Assembly: GCA_002709565.1 (NCBI GenBank)
Contig: PAPY01000002.1
Span: 1-64,000 of the forward strand
Length of the DNA: 64,000 nt
Direction: 5' to 3'
DNA from: Legionellales bacterium
GTDB taxonomy: Bacteria > Pseudomonadota > Gammaproteobacteria > UBA1113
In this document: positions 19,008 to 27,435 of the stretch, in pieces
How positions within the stretch are numbered: position 1 is the stretch's first letter
Layout: every line of letters starts with the position of its first letter
Position numbers and translations under genes: made by a program
Notes under the pieces: generated by a model
Databases searched by the model: none
What the model was told of the DNA's origin: nothing
The model's input: only the letters and a program-made list of their open reading frames with translations

Positions 19008-19730
19008 ATGACCGAGAAAAAACATTTACTCATCGTTGATGATGATCCCAAAATCACCTCTCTCATGGCAAAATTCTTGAGTGCCTATGACTATGAAGTG
19101 GCTACAGCGGCTAATGGTGAGGCGATGTTCAAGTATCTATTGAATAATGAAGTGGATTTAATTGTGCTGGATATCATGATGCCCGGGGATGATGGGTTTG
19201 AAGTCTGCAAGAAGTTGCGCAAGACCTCGGATATTCCGGTGATCATGTTAACCGCTGCTGGCGAAGATGCAGAACGTATTCTTGGTCTGGAACTGGGTGC
19301 TGATGACTATTTGACGAAGCCCTTTAACCCTCATGAATTATTAGCCCGCCTCAAAGCGATTTTGCGTCGTGCAGGCCCGGACAGTGAAGCGAAAGAGAAA
19401 CAAACCCCAACCAAATTAGTCTTTGAAGGATGGACACTGGACAAATTATTACGTCGACTATTATCCCCCGAAGATGTAGAAGTCACTCTCACTGATGGCG
19501 AATACCGCTTACTGGAAGCGTTAGCTGAGCGGCCCCAACAAGTTTTGAGCCGTGACCAATTACTTGAAATTACCCAAAGTCGACAAGCGGGGCCATTTGA
19601 CAGGAGCATTGATGTGCGTATCAGTCGCTTGCGACAAAAGATCGAAGAAGATCCCAAAAGCCCCAAAATTATCAAGACCGTACGTAGCGGTGGGTATGTC
19701 TTATCAACCAAAGTAGAAAAGCATGCTTAA
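19008..19730 (+). CDS. ompR: OmpR-family response regulator
   Basis: 240 residues. The receiver domain (1-120) has the acidic pocket VDDD (residues 10-13), phospho-acceptor Asp55 in VLDIMMPGDDG, the LTAAGED switch and Lys in LTKPF. The C-terminal winged helix (about 140-235) ends with KIIKTVRSGGYVLS, the usual OmpR/PhoB hairpin. The LGLELGADDY and FNPHELLARLKAILRR stretches fit OmpR. Overlaps the histidine kinase gene by 8 nt. Orthology to OmpR itself is likely but not certain. Confidence 0.9.
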   Translation: MTEKKHLLIVDDDPKITSLMAKFLSAYDYEVATAANGEAMFKYLLNNEVDLIVLDIMMPGDDGFEVCKKLRKTSDIPVIMLTAAGEDAERILGLELGADDYLTKPFNPHELLARLKAILRRAGPDSEAKEKQTPTKLVFEGWTLDKLLRRLLSPEDVEVTLTDGEYRLLEALAERPQQVLSRDQLLEITQSRQAGPFDRSIDVRISRLRQKIEEDPKSPKIIKTVRSGGYVLSTKVEKHA

Positions 19731-20997
19731 ACGAGCCCTGCAATGGCTGAAGCAACACTTGACGATTTCACCGCGGTTTATTTTCATTGCGTTCTCGGGA
19801 CTGATTATCTTTAACCTTATCTTTGTTACCAGTTATATTGTTTATTCCCGCCATATTGCTATCAAAGCAGACAGGGAAGAAATGATCACCCAAATCGTTA
19901 ATACCGTGTATTTAACCGAAATTTCTCCGGCCCATGAATGGGCGCGGATTGCTGCGGTTTCCAAAACCCGGGACATGCAAGTCACCACCTCAAAGCATGC
20001 CCACTATCCAACGCAATTTAGCCGCGACAAGCTTTGGCAAGTAGATGAGCTTATTGTTGATGACGTTAAGCCGGTGAGTTTTTCGGTGGAGTTAGGTAAA
20101 GATGCGTGGATGAATTTTGAGATTGACCCCCACATACACCGTTATATTCCGCTGATTATTATTGCCTTAGAAGTGTTTGTCGGTTTAGCGTTATTATTTG
20201 CCGCATGGACGGTTGAGCGATTTGCGGGGCCATTGGAGCGTTTCAAAAAGATTGCTGAAGATTTAGGGGTCAAACTTCACACCCAACCCGTGGTGGAATA
20301 CGGGCCGGCCATTGTCCGAGAAACTGCCGATGCCATGAATCAAATGCAGCAGCGGATTGTGGATCTGTTAAAAGATCGTAACTTAACCTTGGCTGCTATT
20401 TCCCATGATTTACGCACACCGTTAACGCGCATGAAGTTGCGCACTCAAATTGTGTTTCAAGACCAAGAGCAATGCCAAGAAACCATGCAAGACTTGGATG
20501 ATATGGAACAAATGATCGACCAAATCCTGGTGTATTCCCGTGATGCTGCACAACAAGAAGACATGGTGAATTTGGACTTGGCGGCATTAATTTTGTCACT
20601 GTGTGATGAGCGTTGTGAAGAAGGAGCATCGGTTACCTGTGCGTGTCCCTACAATCGTTTACCGTTTATGGGGCGGCCACTATCATTAAAGCGGGCGTTG
20701 AATAATTTTATCCTTAATGCGGTGAAATACGCCGACAATGTCTGGGTTACAGTCATGAGTCAGGGTAAAGAGATCATCATTACTATCGACGATGATGGAC
20801 CCGGGATCCCCGAAGAACACCTCGATAAAGTTTTCACGCCATTTTACCGTGTCGATACGGCCCGTTCGTCAACCACCGGCGGTACTGGATTAGGCCTTGC
20901 TATCGCCCAAGACGTTGTTCATGGTCACCATGGCACCGTCGAACTCGCCAACCGCCCTGAGGGTGGTTTGCGCGTCAAGGTGACGTTTGAGGTTTAA
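19723..20997 (+). CDS. envZ: EnvZ-like sensor histidine kinase
   Basis: 424 residues. TM1 is at about 15-40, followed by a periplasmic sensor loop (about 40-140). TM2 is at about 144-165 and leads into a HAMP domain with a FAGPLERFKKIAEDLG start. The DHp helix has H-box AAISHDLRTPLTRMKLRTQ, very like EnvZ. The HATPase domain has N-box FILNAVKYA, G1 DDDGPGIPEE and G2 GGTGLGLAIA. The pair presumably senses envelope or osmotic conditions and tunes outer-membrane genes. Confidence 0.9.
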   Translation: MLKRALQWLKQHLTISPRFIFIAFSGLIIFNLIFVTSYIVYSRHIAIKADREEMITQIVNTVYLTEISPAHEWARIAAVSKTRDMQVTTSKHAHYPTQFSRDKLWQVDELIVDDVKPVSFSVELGKDAWMNFEIDPHIHRYIPLIIIALEVFVGLALLFAAWTVERFAGPLERFKKIAEDLGVKLHTQPVVEYGPAIVRETADAMNQMQQRIVDLLKDRNLTLAAISHDLRTPLTRMKLRTQIVFQDQEQCQETMQDLDDMEQMIDQILVYSRDAAQQEDMVNLDLAALILSLCDERCEEGASVTCACPYNRLPFMGRPLSLKRALNNFILNAVKYADNVWVTVMSQGKEIIITIDDDGPGIPEEHLDKVFTPFYRVDTARSSTTGGTGLGLAIAQDVVHGHHGTVELANRPEGGLRVKVTFEV

Positions 20998-21014
20998 AGC
21001 AAAATCACAGCTTA

Positions 21015-22304
21015 TTACAAACGCTTGAATGGAGACACTGCAAGTGTTCTTGGCTGTTCCATTGTAGTTACAAGCTCTTGCAACCATCTTTCGTAAACGT
21101 GATACCCCTTTTTATCAAATGGAAGTTCATAAAGGTAGCGACGTATCTCATTGAGTTCGAGAGGCCGATCGCCTAAGCGTAGTCCAGTACGTACTCGCTC
21201 TTCACAGATTTTATAAATCCTAATAGCCTGTTCTATGGTCATTCCTTGTTTTTCAATTAATTCATGAGCAAATGTCATGATGCCATGAAGCTTGCCAACA
21301 GGTAACTCTTGGGCCTGTCTAAGATTGTGCGCAAAAATTTCTTCTGGACTTTCTCTGCGTGAAGCAGTAGTAGCAACAGGTAGTGGATCAAGATCAAGTG
21401 CAAACATTGGGGGTAGTGGCGGCATAATTGCACTGCTATTAGGTGAGGGTGAGGCTGCAGGAGTGCTGGCGCCTGAGGCCGTTGTTGAGGCTAAACCATC
21501 GATAGAACTTGCTGAGCTGCGGCGTGAGCTAATGCTATCCCTCCTTGGAGAGGACAGTGATGATGTCAAGCCTAGAGCAGTAGTTAGCTTCATTAGCGTA
21601 GAGATTACCATATCATTATTGATTTTATGTCTTAAAACCTCACTTTCAAGCTGTTTTAATAACCATTGATAACGATTCTGTGTATTATTATAGAATCTGT
21701 CACTGTGGGTATCATCAATAACATTTTGCATTGTCATTGATGCGCCAACTCTGGCTTGCGTTAAGTTTGTGAATTCAATCATTGAAAAAAGTGATTGAAA
21801 TGCTGCTGCAGCCTCGGGGTTAACAACTGTATATTTACTCAGAAGCTGTTCTTGCAATTCCATGATAATCGCTTTTTGAGCACTAGCATTATGAATATTT
21901 TCACCGATGCATGCTTGTGCTACTAGCCATAACCAAACAATGGTATAGGAATATTCAGGATCAGTAAGATTTCGTATTTTATCGTCTAGTTGAGTTTCTA
22001 GTTGGTCTTCATCAATAACTGTTTTAGCTGCGTCTTGATAGGCTTGCTTCAGCACTGTTGTTTCGATTGCGCCATAACCTTGAATTGAAATTGCAGAATA
22101 GCTTTTACGGTTACGTATGAATGTGCTCCAGACACTTACTATAGCTAGCTTGTCTTTGAAGGCATCAAGGCTTAAGTTCTCAATGAGTCTAAGATTGGCT
22201 TCAAGTTCTTTTGCGAGGAATAATTTGCTATCGTCTTTGCTAAACAGGGAAAACCCCGGTTTTTTGAGGTAACCCTCAATAGCAGTTAATGAATCAAAAA
22301 ACAT
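21015..22304 (-). CDS. Unrecognised cytosolic protein, possible effector
   Basis: 429 residues; family not recognised. The N-terminal ~225 residues are alpha-helical, with no signal peptide or membrane segment. A Ser/Ala/Pro low-complexity linker (about 235-305; runs such as SSRRSSASS and ASPSPNSS) follows. The C-terminal ~110 residues are helical and charged, ending in an ELNEIRRYLYELPFDKKGYHVYERWLQEL-type region and a basic tail (split here: ELNEIRRYLY, then ELPFDKKGYHVYERWL). Helical domain, disordered Ser-rich linker and basic tail recall secreted effectors, but no secretion signal can be proved. Confidence 0.55.
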   Translation of the reverse strand: MFFDSLTAIEGYLKKPGFSLFSKDDSKLFLAKELEANLRLIENLSLDAFKDKLAIVSVWSTFIRNRKSYSAISIQGYGAIETTVLKQAYQDAAKTVIDEDQLETQLDDKIRNLTDPEYSYTIVWLWLVAQACIGENIHNASAQKAIIMELQEQLLSKYTVVNPEAAAAFQSLFSMIEFTNLTQARVGASMTMQNVIDDTHSDRFYNNTQNRYQWLLKQLESEVLRHKINNDMVISTLMKLTTALGLTSSLSSPRRDSISSRRSSASSIDGLASTTASGASTPAASPSPNSSAIMPPLPPMFALDLDPLPVATTASRRESPEEIFAHNLRQAQELPVGKLHGIMTFAHELIEKQGMTIEQAIRIYKICEERVRTGLRLGDRPLELNEIRRYLYELPFDKKGYHVYERWLQELVTTMEQPRTLAVSPFKRL

Positions 22305-22544
22305 ATCAGCAGCTCCTATAATTCTTCTTGTTGCTAGCTAGAAACGATATGGTAACATATTTATCAGATTTGTAAAATGGCTTTTTTATCAATGGATTAG
22401 CACGGTAAAACAGGAATATAATAGGAGCGATCGTTCGCTAAAGTTTCGTTTAAACATAATTAGTAGCCGGTTTTTCGCACCAGAGCTATTTTTGATGCAG
22501 AAAGGGGTAAAAAGAGACTGGTACACAATGTCGGTTAGTGATGG

Positions 22545-23141
22545 CTAGGTAATGGTTTCCCGCCCGGCCAAGGCATGAGCCAGTGTGCCGCCGTCAATGT
22601 ATTCCAATTCGCCGCCGATGGGGACGCCATGGGCGATGCGGGTGCAGGGGATCTCAAAGGTTTTGATCAATTGACTTAAGTAATGGGCAGTGGTGTTACC
22701 TTCAACCGTTGGGTTTGTGGCAAGAATAACTTCGGTGAAACTGTGTTTGCCCAGTAATACTTTGAGTTTATCAATGCCTAATTCATTCGGGCCCACACCA
22801 TCAATGGGGGACAAATGGCCCAGTAACACAAAGTACAAACCACGATAACCAGTCTGTTCGACAGCAATAACATCGGCAGGGGATTCTACGATACATAGGG
22901 TGTATTGTTCCCGACGTGGGTTTTCACAAATTTGGCAAAGGTCGGTTTCGCTGAAGTTGCGACATTGTAGACAATGGCCAATGTCAGCCATCGCTTCTTG
23001 TAGGGCATCCGCCAAGGCGATACCACCTTGGCGGTCCCGTGCGAGCAAATGAAACGCCATCCGTTGCGCGGACTTCGGTCCAACACCTGGCAAGCTGCGA
23101 AACGCCGCCACCAGTTTCTCTAATAAAGGACTAAAGCTCAT
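22545..23141 (-). CDS. recR: Recombination mediator RecR
   Basis: 198 residues, the standard length. A helix-hairpin-helix near the N-terminus ([20 protein letters not shown]) leads to a four-cysteine zinc finger (CLQC, then CQIC, about 57-75). The Toprim domain follows, with [13 protein letters not shown] and the late ALAGRETIT tail. RecR with RecO loads RecA at gaps in DNA. It is last in dnaX-ybaB-recR, 17 nt after ybaB. Confidence 0.97.
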   Translation of the reverse strand: MSFSPLLEKLVAAFRSLPGVGPKSAQRMAFHLLARDRQGGIALADALQEAMADIGHCLQCRNFSETDLCQICENPRREQYTLCIVESPADVIAVEQTGYRGLYFVLLGHLSPIDGVGPNELGIDKLKVLLGKHSFTEVILATNPTVEGNTTAHYLSQLIKTFEIPCTRIAHGVPIGGELEYIDGGTLAHALAGRETIT

Positions 23142-23158
23142 CCTGGTTACGGTTATCC

Positions 23159-23497
23159 TTATTTATCACCATCACCTGTCGGTAGTTCCATACCCGGAGG
23201 TAGACCCATACCTTCAGCGAGGTTCGTCATTTTTTGTTTAGAGAGTTTCTCTACTTTGCGCACAGCATCATTAACGGCTGCGGCAACCATATCTTCGATG
23301 ACGTCTTTGTCTTCATCCAAGAGTTTTGACTCGATTTGGACTTTTTTGACATCATGGCGACCTGTCATCATGACTTTGACCAAACCACCACCGGACTCGC
23401 CGATGATTTTGAGATCAGAGAGTTCTTTTTGCGCCTTTTCCATGTCTTTTTGGAGTTGTTGCGCTTGCTGCATTAATTTACCTAGATCACCTTTCAT
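23159..23497 (-). CDS. ybaB: YbaB/EbfC nucleoid-associated protein
   Basis: 112 residues. An N-terminal coiled coil ([22 protein letters not shown]) leads to a central conserved [20 protein letters not shown] segment, then a C-terminal Met/Gly/Pro-rich tail. This is the classic YbaB dimer that binds DNA. The position between dnaX and recR is nearly universal. Confidence 0.95.
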   Translation of the reverse strand: MKGDLGKLMQQAQQLQKDMEKAQKELSDLKIIGESGGGLVKVMMTGRHDVKKVQIESKLLDEDKDVIEDMVAAAVNDAVRKVEKLSKQKMTNLAEGMGLPPGMELPTGDGDK

Positions 23498-23507
23498 AGT
23501 TACCTCT

Positions 23508-25163
23508 TTAGTGTTGTGATTCGTTAGAATTTATAGGCTTGATACTATCAGCGTGGATTATACCACCAAATTCTTCAAGTATCGCCTGTACCTTATCATC
23601 CCCTTCAATGGCAGCTTCAGCTGTGCTTTGTCGTTGATTTTGTTGTTGTTTTGCCTGATTTGCGGGGCTGGGTAAATCTTTTTCGCCAATGGTGATGGTG
23701 AGCTTAACTGACTGATTCAGGGCTTTCTCTAGCGCTTTGGCGATCCGTTGTTGGTGAATATCACTGAGCATGGGTCCTTGGGCACTATCGAGCTGTAGTT
23801 CGATATGATTGCCAGCTTGTTGGTTCAAGACACAATGGCTGGCCAGGGTTTGGGTGATACCGGTCAAGCCTAGGCGAGGTAGCACCTCTGCCCAATTAAG
23901 GCTAGGGCAGTCGCCGGTCGATGTTGTTGCAACAGCCTGAGGCTCAGCTTTGGGTGTAGGCTGAGGCGCCGCGGAGAATGCCGCTGTAGGAACTGGCTTT
24001 GGCTGTGCAGTCGCTTGTGTCGAGGCGGGTTGTACCGGCTGAGCTTTGGTTGATACTGGCTTGCGGACTTGTTGGGGTTCGTTGGCTTTCGGTTGGAATG
24101 CCAGCATGCGCAGCAATATCATCTCAAAACCTTGCTTCGCCGTGGGGGCGAGCGGCAAATCTTTTTTGCCGAGTAAGGCGATTTGATAAAACAACTGCAA
24201 ATCTTGCGCACTAATAGTCTGGGCCAGTTCACGCACCTCGGCGGGATCAAAATCCGTGGGATTGTCAGGCACATGTTGGCTAATAGCGATTTCTTGTAAT
24301 AGGGATAACAAATCATCCAATACCTGTTGGAAGTCCGCCCCTTGGCTATTGAGCTCACTGGCCTTGGCTAAGGTGCCAGGGGCATCTTGTTGACTGAGGC
24401 AGGTGACAATGTCGTAAATATGATTTTGTTCAATGGCGCCGAGCATTTCCCGTACCAAGGCTTGGGTCAGTTTGCCATTACTAAAGGCAATGGCTTGGTC
24501 CAACAAACTCAAACCATCACGCATACTGCCATCGGCGGCTTTGCCGAGCATAGTCAATGCGCTGGCATCAAACTCAATGGTTTCTTTATTTAATACATCA
24601 GCCAAGTGACTGGCAATTTGTTCTGGCGGCATATTCTTTAAGTGAAATTGCAAACAGCGGGACAATACGGTGATGGGCAGCTTCTGCGGATCCGTGGTGG
24701 CCAGTAAGAACACCACATGGGGAGGGGGTTCCTCGAGGGTTTTGAGTAGCGCATTAAAACTATGCCCCGACAACATGTGCACCTCATCGATGAGGTAGAC
24801 TTTGTAACGACCCCGGGTCGGCGCATATTGCACATTGTCTAGGAGCTCGCGAGTATCTTCGACCTTGGTCCGTGAAGCGGCGTCCACTTCTATCAAATCC
24901 ACAAAACGCCCTTGGGCAATCTCAAGACAGCTACTGCATTCACCACAGGGAGTGGAGCTGACGCCTTTTTCACAATTAAGACACTTGGCTAAAATCCGCG
25001 CAATGGTGGTTTTGCCCACCCCACGGGTGCCGGTGAACAAGAATGCATGGTGCAAACGCTGATTATCCAGCGCATTGCTCAAGGCTTGTAAGACATGTTG
25101 TTGACCGACTACTTCCGCAAACGTCGTCGGCCGCCATTTTCTGGCCAAAACTTGATAAGACAT
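23508..25163 (-). CDS. dnaX: DNA polymerase III subunit tau/gamma
   Basis: 551 residues from the ATG at 25161-25163 (AGGG Shine-Dalgarno); an in-frame TTG two codons upstream is less likely. The clamp-loader ATPase has Walker A GTRGVGKT, a four-Cys zinc module (CLNCEKG...CGECSSC), Walker B LIDEVHML and SRC sensor motifs. After about residue 365 comes a Pro/Ala/Gln-rich linker and then the tau-specific domain that binds DnaB and the polymerase alpha subunit. Somewhat shorter than the 643-residue E. coli protein because of a short linker. Heads the dnaX-ybaB-recR operon. Confidence 0.97.
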   Translation of the reverse strand: MSYQVLARKWRPTTFAEVVGQQHVLQALSNALDNQRLHHAFLFTGTRGVGKTTIARILAKCLNCEKGVSSTPCGECSSCLEIAQGRFVDLIEVDAASRTKVEDTRELLDNVQYAPTRGRYKVYLIDEVHMLSGHSFNALLKTLEEPPPHVVFLLATTDPQKLPITVLSRCLQFHLKNMPPEQIASHLADVLNKETIEFDASALTMLGKAADGSMRDGLSLLDQAIAFSNGKLTQALVREMLGAIEQNHIYDIVTCLSQQDAPGTLAKASELNSQGADFQQVLDDLLSLLQEIAISQHVPDNPTDFDPAEVRELAQTISAQDLQLFYQIALLGKKDLPLAPTAKQGFEMILLRMLAFQPKANEPQQVRKPVSTKAQPVQPASTQATAQPKPVPTAAFSAAPQPTPKAEPQAVATTSTGDCPSLNWAEVLPRLGLTGITQTLASHCVLNQQAGNHIELQLDSAQGPMLSDIHQQRIAKALEKALNQSVKLTITIGEKDLPSPANQAKQQQNQRQSTAEAAIEGDDKVQAILEEFGGIIHADSIKPINSNESQH

Positions 25164-25233
25164 CGACAATCCCTGGGTATTGTTTGATTGAGGCTAGTTT
25201 ACCGCGCCTGGGAGCGAGTTGGAAGGCGGGAGA

Positions 25234-25292
25234 GGAAAGCCCCGGATGTTAAACTCCGTGATGTGTCCTACAGTGTGGGGACATATTTACCA
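25234..25292. repeat. 59-bp direct repeat, left copy
   Basis: 59 bases match 27377-27435 with a single mismatch, in the same orientation. The right copy covers the last eight sense codons and stop of the ankyrin gene plus its downstream hairpin (CGGAG GTTAAA CTCCG). The left copy therefore looks like an ank gene tail without the gene. The two copies bracket the AbiE module. Confidence 0.9.
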
Positions 25293-25345
25293 CACCCCGG
25301 CACAGGAGATCACCATGATTGTTGTGGGGGTAGTGATTAGGCTAG
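25290..25345 (-). pseudogene. Apparent decayed fragment of the 4.5S RNA gene
   Basis: Directly after the left 59-bp repeat, the first 15 bases (CCACACCCCGGCACA) are identical to 29517-29531 inside intact ffs. The following 20 bases match at about 13 positions, and a CGGACCT block matches further on after an insertion. The conserved GGAAG tetraloop region is lost, so it cannot function. ffs commonly lies upstream of dnaX in gammaproteobacteria, so this spot, just upstream of dnaX, fits an old ffs site. Alignment was by eye. Confidence 0.55.
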
Positions 25346-25363
25346 TTGTCGGACCTATAGTGG

Positions 25364-26329
25364 CTATTTTCTGGTTCTCATTCCTGACCACAATAGTGCT
25401 GGATGCTTTTTGATGGCATCAACATCAACTAAATCTGTGCCGGTGATGAATAATTCAGGATTTATGCCGGTGCCACTTTTCACAGACTGAATAAATGCTT
25501 TCTCTGCCGAACTAAAGGGCAATAAGTCTTCAAAACCACGGCGAACATTGTCGATAATTGTTGATGTCCAAGACTCTATCGAAGGGAATCCAGCCGCAAA
25601 ATCATTTCTCATGACTGGTACTAGTTTATTTTTGAGGTCATCATGATTAACAGTAACATCATCGATCGTTGCATTTTCGAGGTCTTTTTTCGTCGACATT
25701 GCTGCGTATAACACAAAAAGAACACGGAGTTTATTCTTGTCTAACGCAGAATGTTGAAATAACTCATTCGCATCGAAAATATCACGACCTGCTTGACGAT
25801 CGAGTAACGCAGTCAACTTCCCCGCTGCTAATTCATGAATGTCGAGAATTTGTAGATTGTTAACTTGCTTCCCGGTCACAGTGATACTGTTTTTAAATTT
25901 AACGGGGAGTAATGGAATTCGGTACATAAAGTTGAGATCAACTTCTATATTGCCTTGATTACCAAAAGTACTAGGGTAGCGCCATGTCATTTTTCCACCT
26001 GCATGCTTGGTTGGATGGCGAATTAATGTGAGTCCCATGCGCTCAAATAAACCAATAATTCTTTTTTCAATATCGCGTCGTTCTTCTAACATTACGCTAC
26101 GGTCAACTGAGCCTACATAGTTGAAGTCAGCATCAACTGACAAGCGCGGTAAATCAAAATAAAATAGGTTGAGTGCCGTTCCACCCTTAAGAGCAAGCCG
26201 TGACGACAAATAGCTGTCATCCGCAATGGCATTCAGCACCTCAATTAACCAAGCGACTTTTTCGATGATTTCTTGTCGATATCCTGAGGCTTTTTTTTCT
26301 TTGAGTAAGCGTTCTTTAGATACTATCAT
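25364..26329 (-). CDS. AbiEii/AbiGii-family nucleotidyltransferase toxin
   Basis: 321 residues of the MNT/AbiEii fold. The key motif is LKGGTALNLFYFDLPRLSVDAD, with the GG and D-x-D triad of nucleotidyltransferases at about residues 49-70. LDIHELAAGKLTALLDRQAGRDIFD follows. In type IV AbiE systems this protein transfers nucleotides to tRNA and halts growth. It overlaps the antitoxin gene by 14 nt. The C-terminal ~20 codons approach the ffs fragment. Confidence 0.9.
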   Translation of the reverse strand: MIVSKERLLKEKKASGYRQEIIEKVAWLIEVLNAIADDSYLSSRLALKGGTALNLFYFDLPRLSVDADFNYVGSVDRSVMLEERRDIEKRIIGLFERMGLTLIRHPTKHAGGKMTWRYPSTFGNQGNIEVDLNFMYRIPLLPVKFKNSITVTGKQVNNLQILDIHELAAGKLTALLDRQAGRDIFDANELFQHSALDKNKLRVLFVLYAAMSTKKDLENATIDDVTVNHDDLKNKLVPVMRNDFAAGFPSIESWTSTIIDNVRRGFEDLLPFSSAEKAFIQSVKSGTGINPELFITGTDLVDVDAIKKHPALLWSGMRTRK

Positions 26330-27146
26330 TGTTTGGTTCTTCCCATAGTTTATCGATTATATTGACGGGGACGATTAAGTTCCACCGTTTCATATTTTTT
26401 ATCGGTCCTTGATAGTTTTTATCCATATAGTGTCGTGATTTAGGTCGATGAGACGCTAACTGTTCAAGTGCATCTTCAGGCACAGAAAATTGCCGTTGAT
26501 GTTGTTCAAGGAAAAATCCTAGTTTTGCGACAGTGGTTGCATTCTCTAACTGTAAAGCATAGTCAATAAGTCGCGGGATATCGAGGTAATTTATGGATTC
26601 AAATGATCGCCATATTTCTTCCCAACCACCAGCAAGTTCAGGACGCTGTAGACAATCTACGAGCGTTCTTTCGATTGACGTCACGTGAATATCCATTCCT
26701 AATCGGTCGTGCAGTTTCGTTTCAAGAAATAATTTATCAGGTTGCAATCCAGTTGGGTGTGATATCTGCTGGTATTGTCCATACTCACAAATAAGTTGGC
26801 CAATTTTTTCAGCTGAATTGAAATACACGGTAGCGCTTACCGAGTAGGCCAGGGCATGAAATTCCATCGCGGTGTGATAACTGAGAATGGCATCAGGTGC
26901 CATATAACCTGCGATAAGTAGATGGTCATTTTCTATTTGAATACCCGGAGCGTAGCGGCTTGTTACAAGATAGTAGCCTCGCCGGATCCGCCCTAAGTGT
27001 TGCTTTGCTATATGGTACTGCAAGGTTGCCTTAAGCGTATTTTGATTGTAGTTACCCTGATTTTTCAAATATTCCACTAGCTCAGCATGGTGAAAAAGGG
27101 GATGTTCATTGAAAAAAGCTTCAAAACCCATTATCTGTTGACTCAT
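26316..27146 (-). CDS. AbiEi-like antitoxin/transcriptional repressor
   Basis: 276 residues. The N-terminal winged helix (about 1-65) has an RRGYYLV wing. An AbiEi_4-like domain follows, with SYHTAMEFHALAY and TSIERTLVDCLQRPELAGG motifs, the latter typical of AbiEi/type IV antitoxins. In characterised AbiE systems the antitoxin represses its own promoter by binding inverted repeats; a fitting palindrome lies immediately upstream (27156-27240). Translated before, and overlapping, the toxin gene. Confidence 0.88.
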   Translation of the reverse strand: MSQQIMGFEAFFNEHPLFHHAELVEYLKNQGNYNQNTLKATLQYHIAKQHLGRIRRGYYLVTSRYAPGIQIENDHLLIAGYMAPDAILSYHTAMEFHALAYSVSATVYFNSAEKIGQLICEYGQYQQISHPTGLQPDKLFLETKLHDRLGMDIHVTSIERTLVDCLQRPELAGGWEEIWRSFESINYLDIPRLIDYALQLENATTVAKLGFFLEQHQRQFSVPEDALEQLASHRPKSRHYMDKNYQGPIKNMKRWNLIVPVNIIDKLWEEPNNDSI

Positions 27147-27155
27147 AGTTGATTA

Positions 27156-27240
27156 ACTACTAATAAGATTAGCCTTAACTTGCAACAAATTCAACAGATT
27201 GTTGTATTTAATCCATAAAAGGGCTAATAAAATTAGTAGT
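27156..27240 (-). promoter_or_regulatory. Nested inverted repeats: probable AbiEi operator/promoter
   Basis: Outer arms ACTACTAATAAGATTAGCC (27156-27174) and GGCTAATAAAATTAGTAGT (27222-27240) are complementary at 16 of 19 positions. A second, inner pair (CAACAAAT at 27183-27190, ATTGTTG at 27198-27204) lies between them. The palindrome begins 9 bp upstream of the antitoxin start codon, the place where AbiEi proteins bind two inverted repeats to autorepress. Confidence 0.75.
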
Positions 27241-27376
27241 AAATCGTAAAACAATCAACATGTTCAAAATGAAGCGAAAAGTGCAACAATCTACAAATGA
27301 AAAATGTCGGTCGAGATGGGGGCGACAGCTAATTTATCATTGAAAACAGCCAGTTACGTATGATTTGGTGGAGTTG

Positions 27377-27435
27377 GGAAAGCCCCGGAGGTTAAACTCC
27401 GTGATGTGTCCTACAGTGTGGGGACATATTTACCA
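27377..27435. repeat. 59-bp direct repeat, right copy
   Basis: Second copy of the repeat at 25234-25292 (58 of 59 identical). It spans the terminal codons and stop of the ankyrin gene (27411-27435) and a small hairpin beyond it. The rest of the gap 27241-27376 shows no gene. Confidence 0.9.

Noticed and set aside
24119-24175. A-run in dnaX (about 24160-24168 on the plus strand) as a programmed -1 frameshift site for a gamma form
   Set aside because: The run falls near residue 332, inside clamp-loader domain III, and the frame phase (C AAA AAA G) is not the E. coli A-AAA-AAG slip phase; a short gamma product here would lack part of domain III.
25364-27146. AbiE pair as part of an integrase-bearing element
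   Set aside because: No integrase, transposase or recombinase gene is visible; only the 59-bp repeats hint at mobility.
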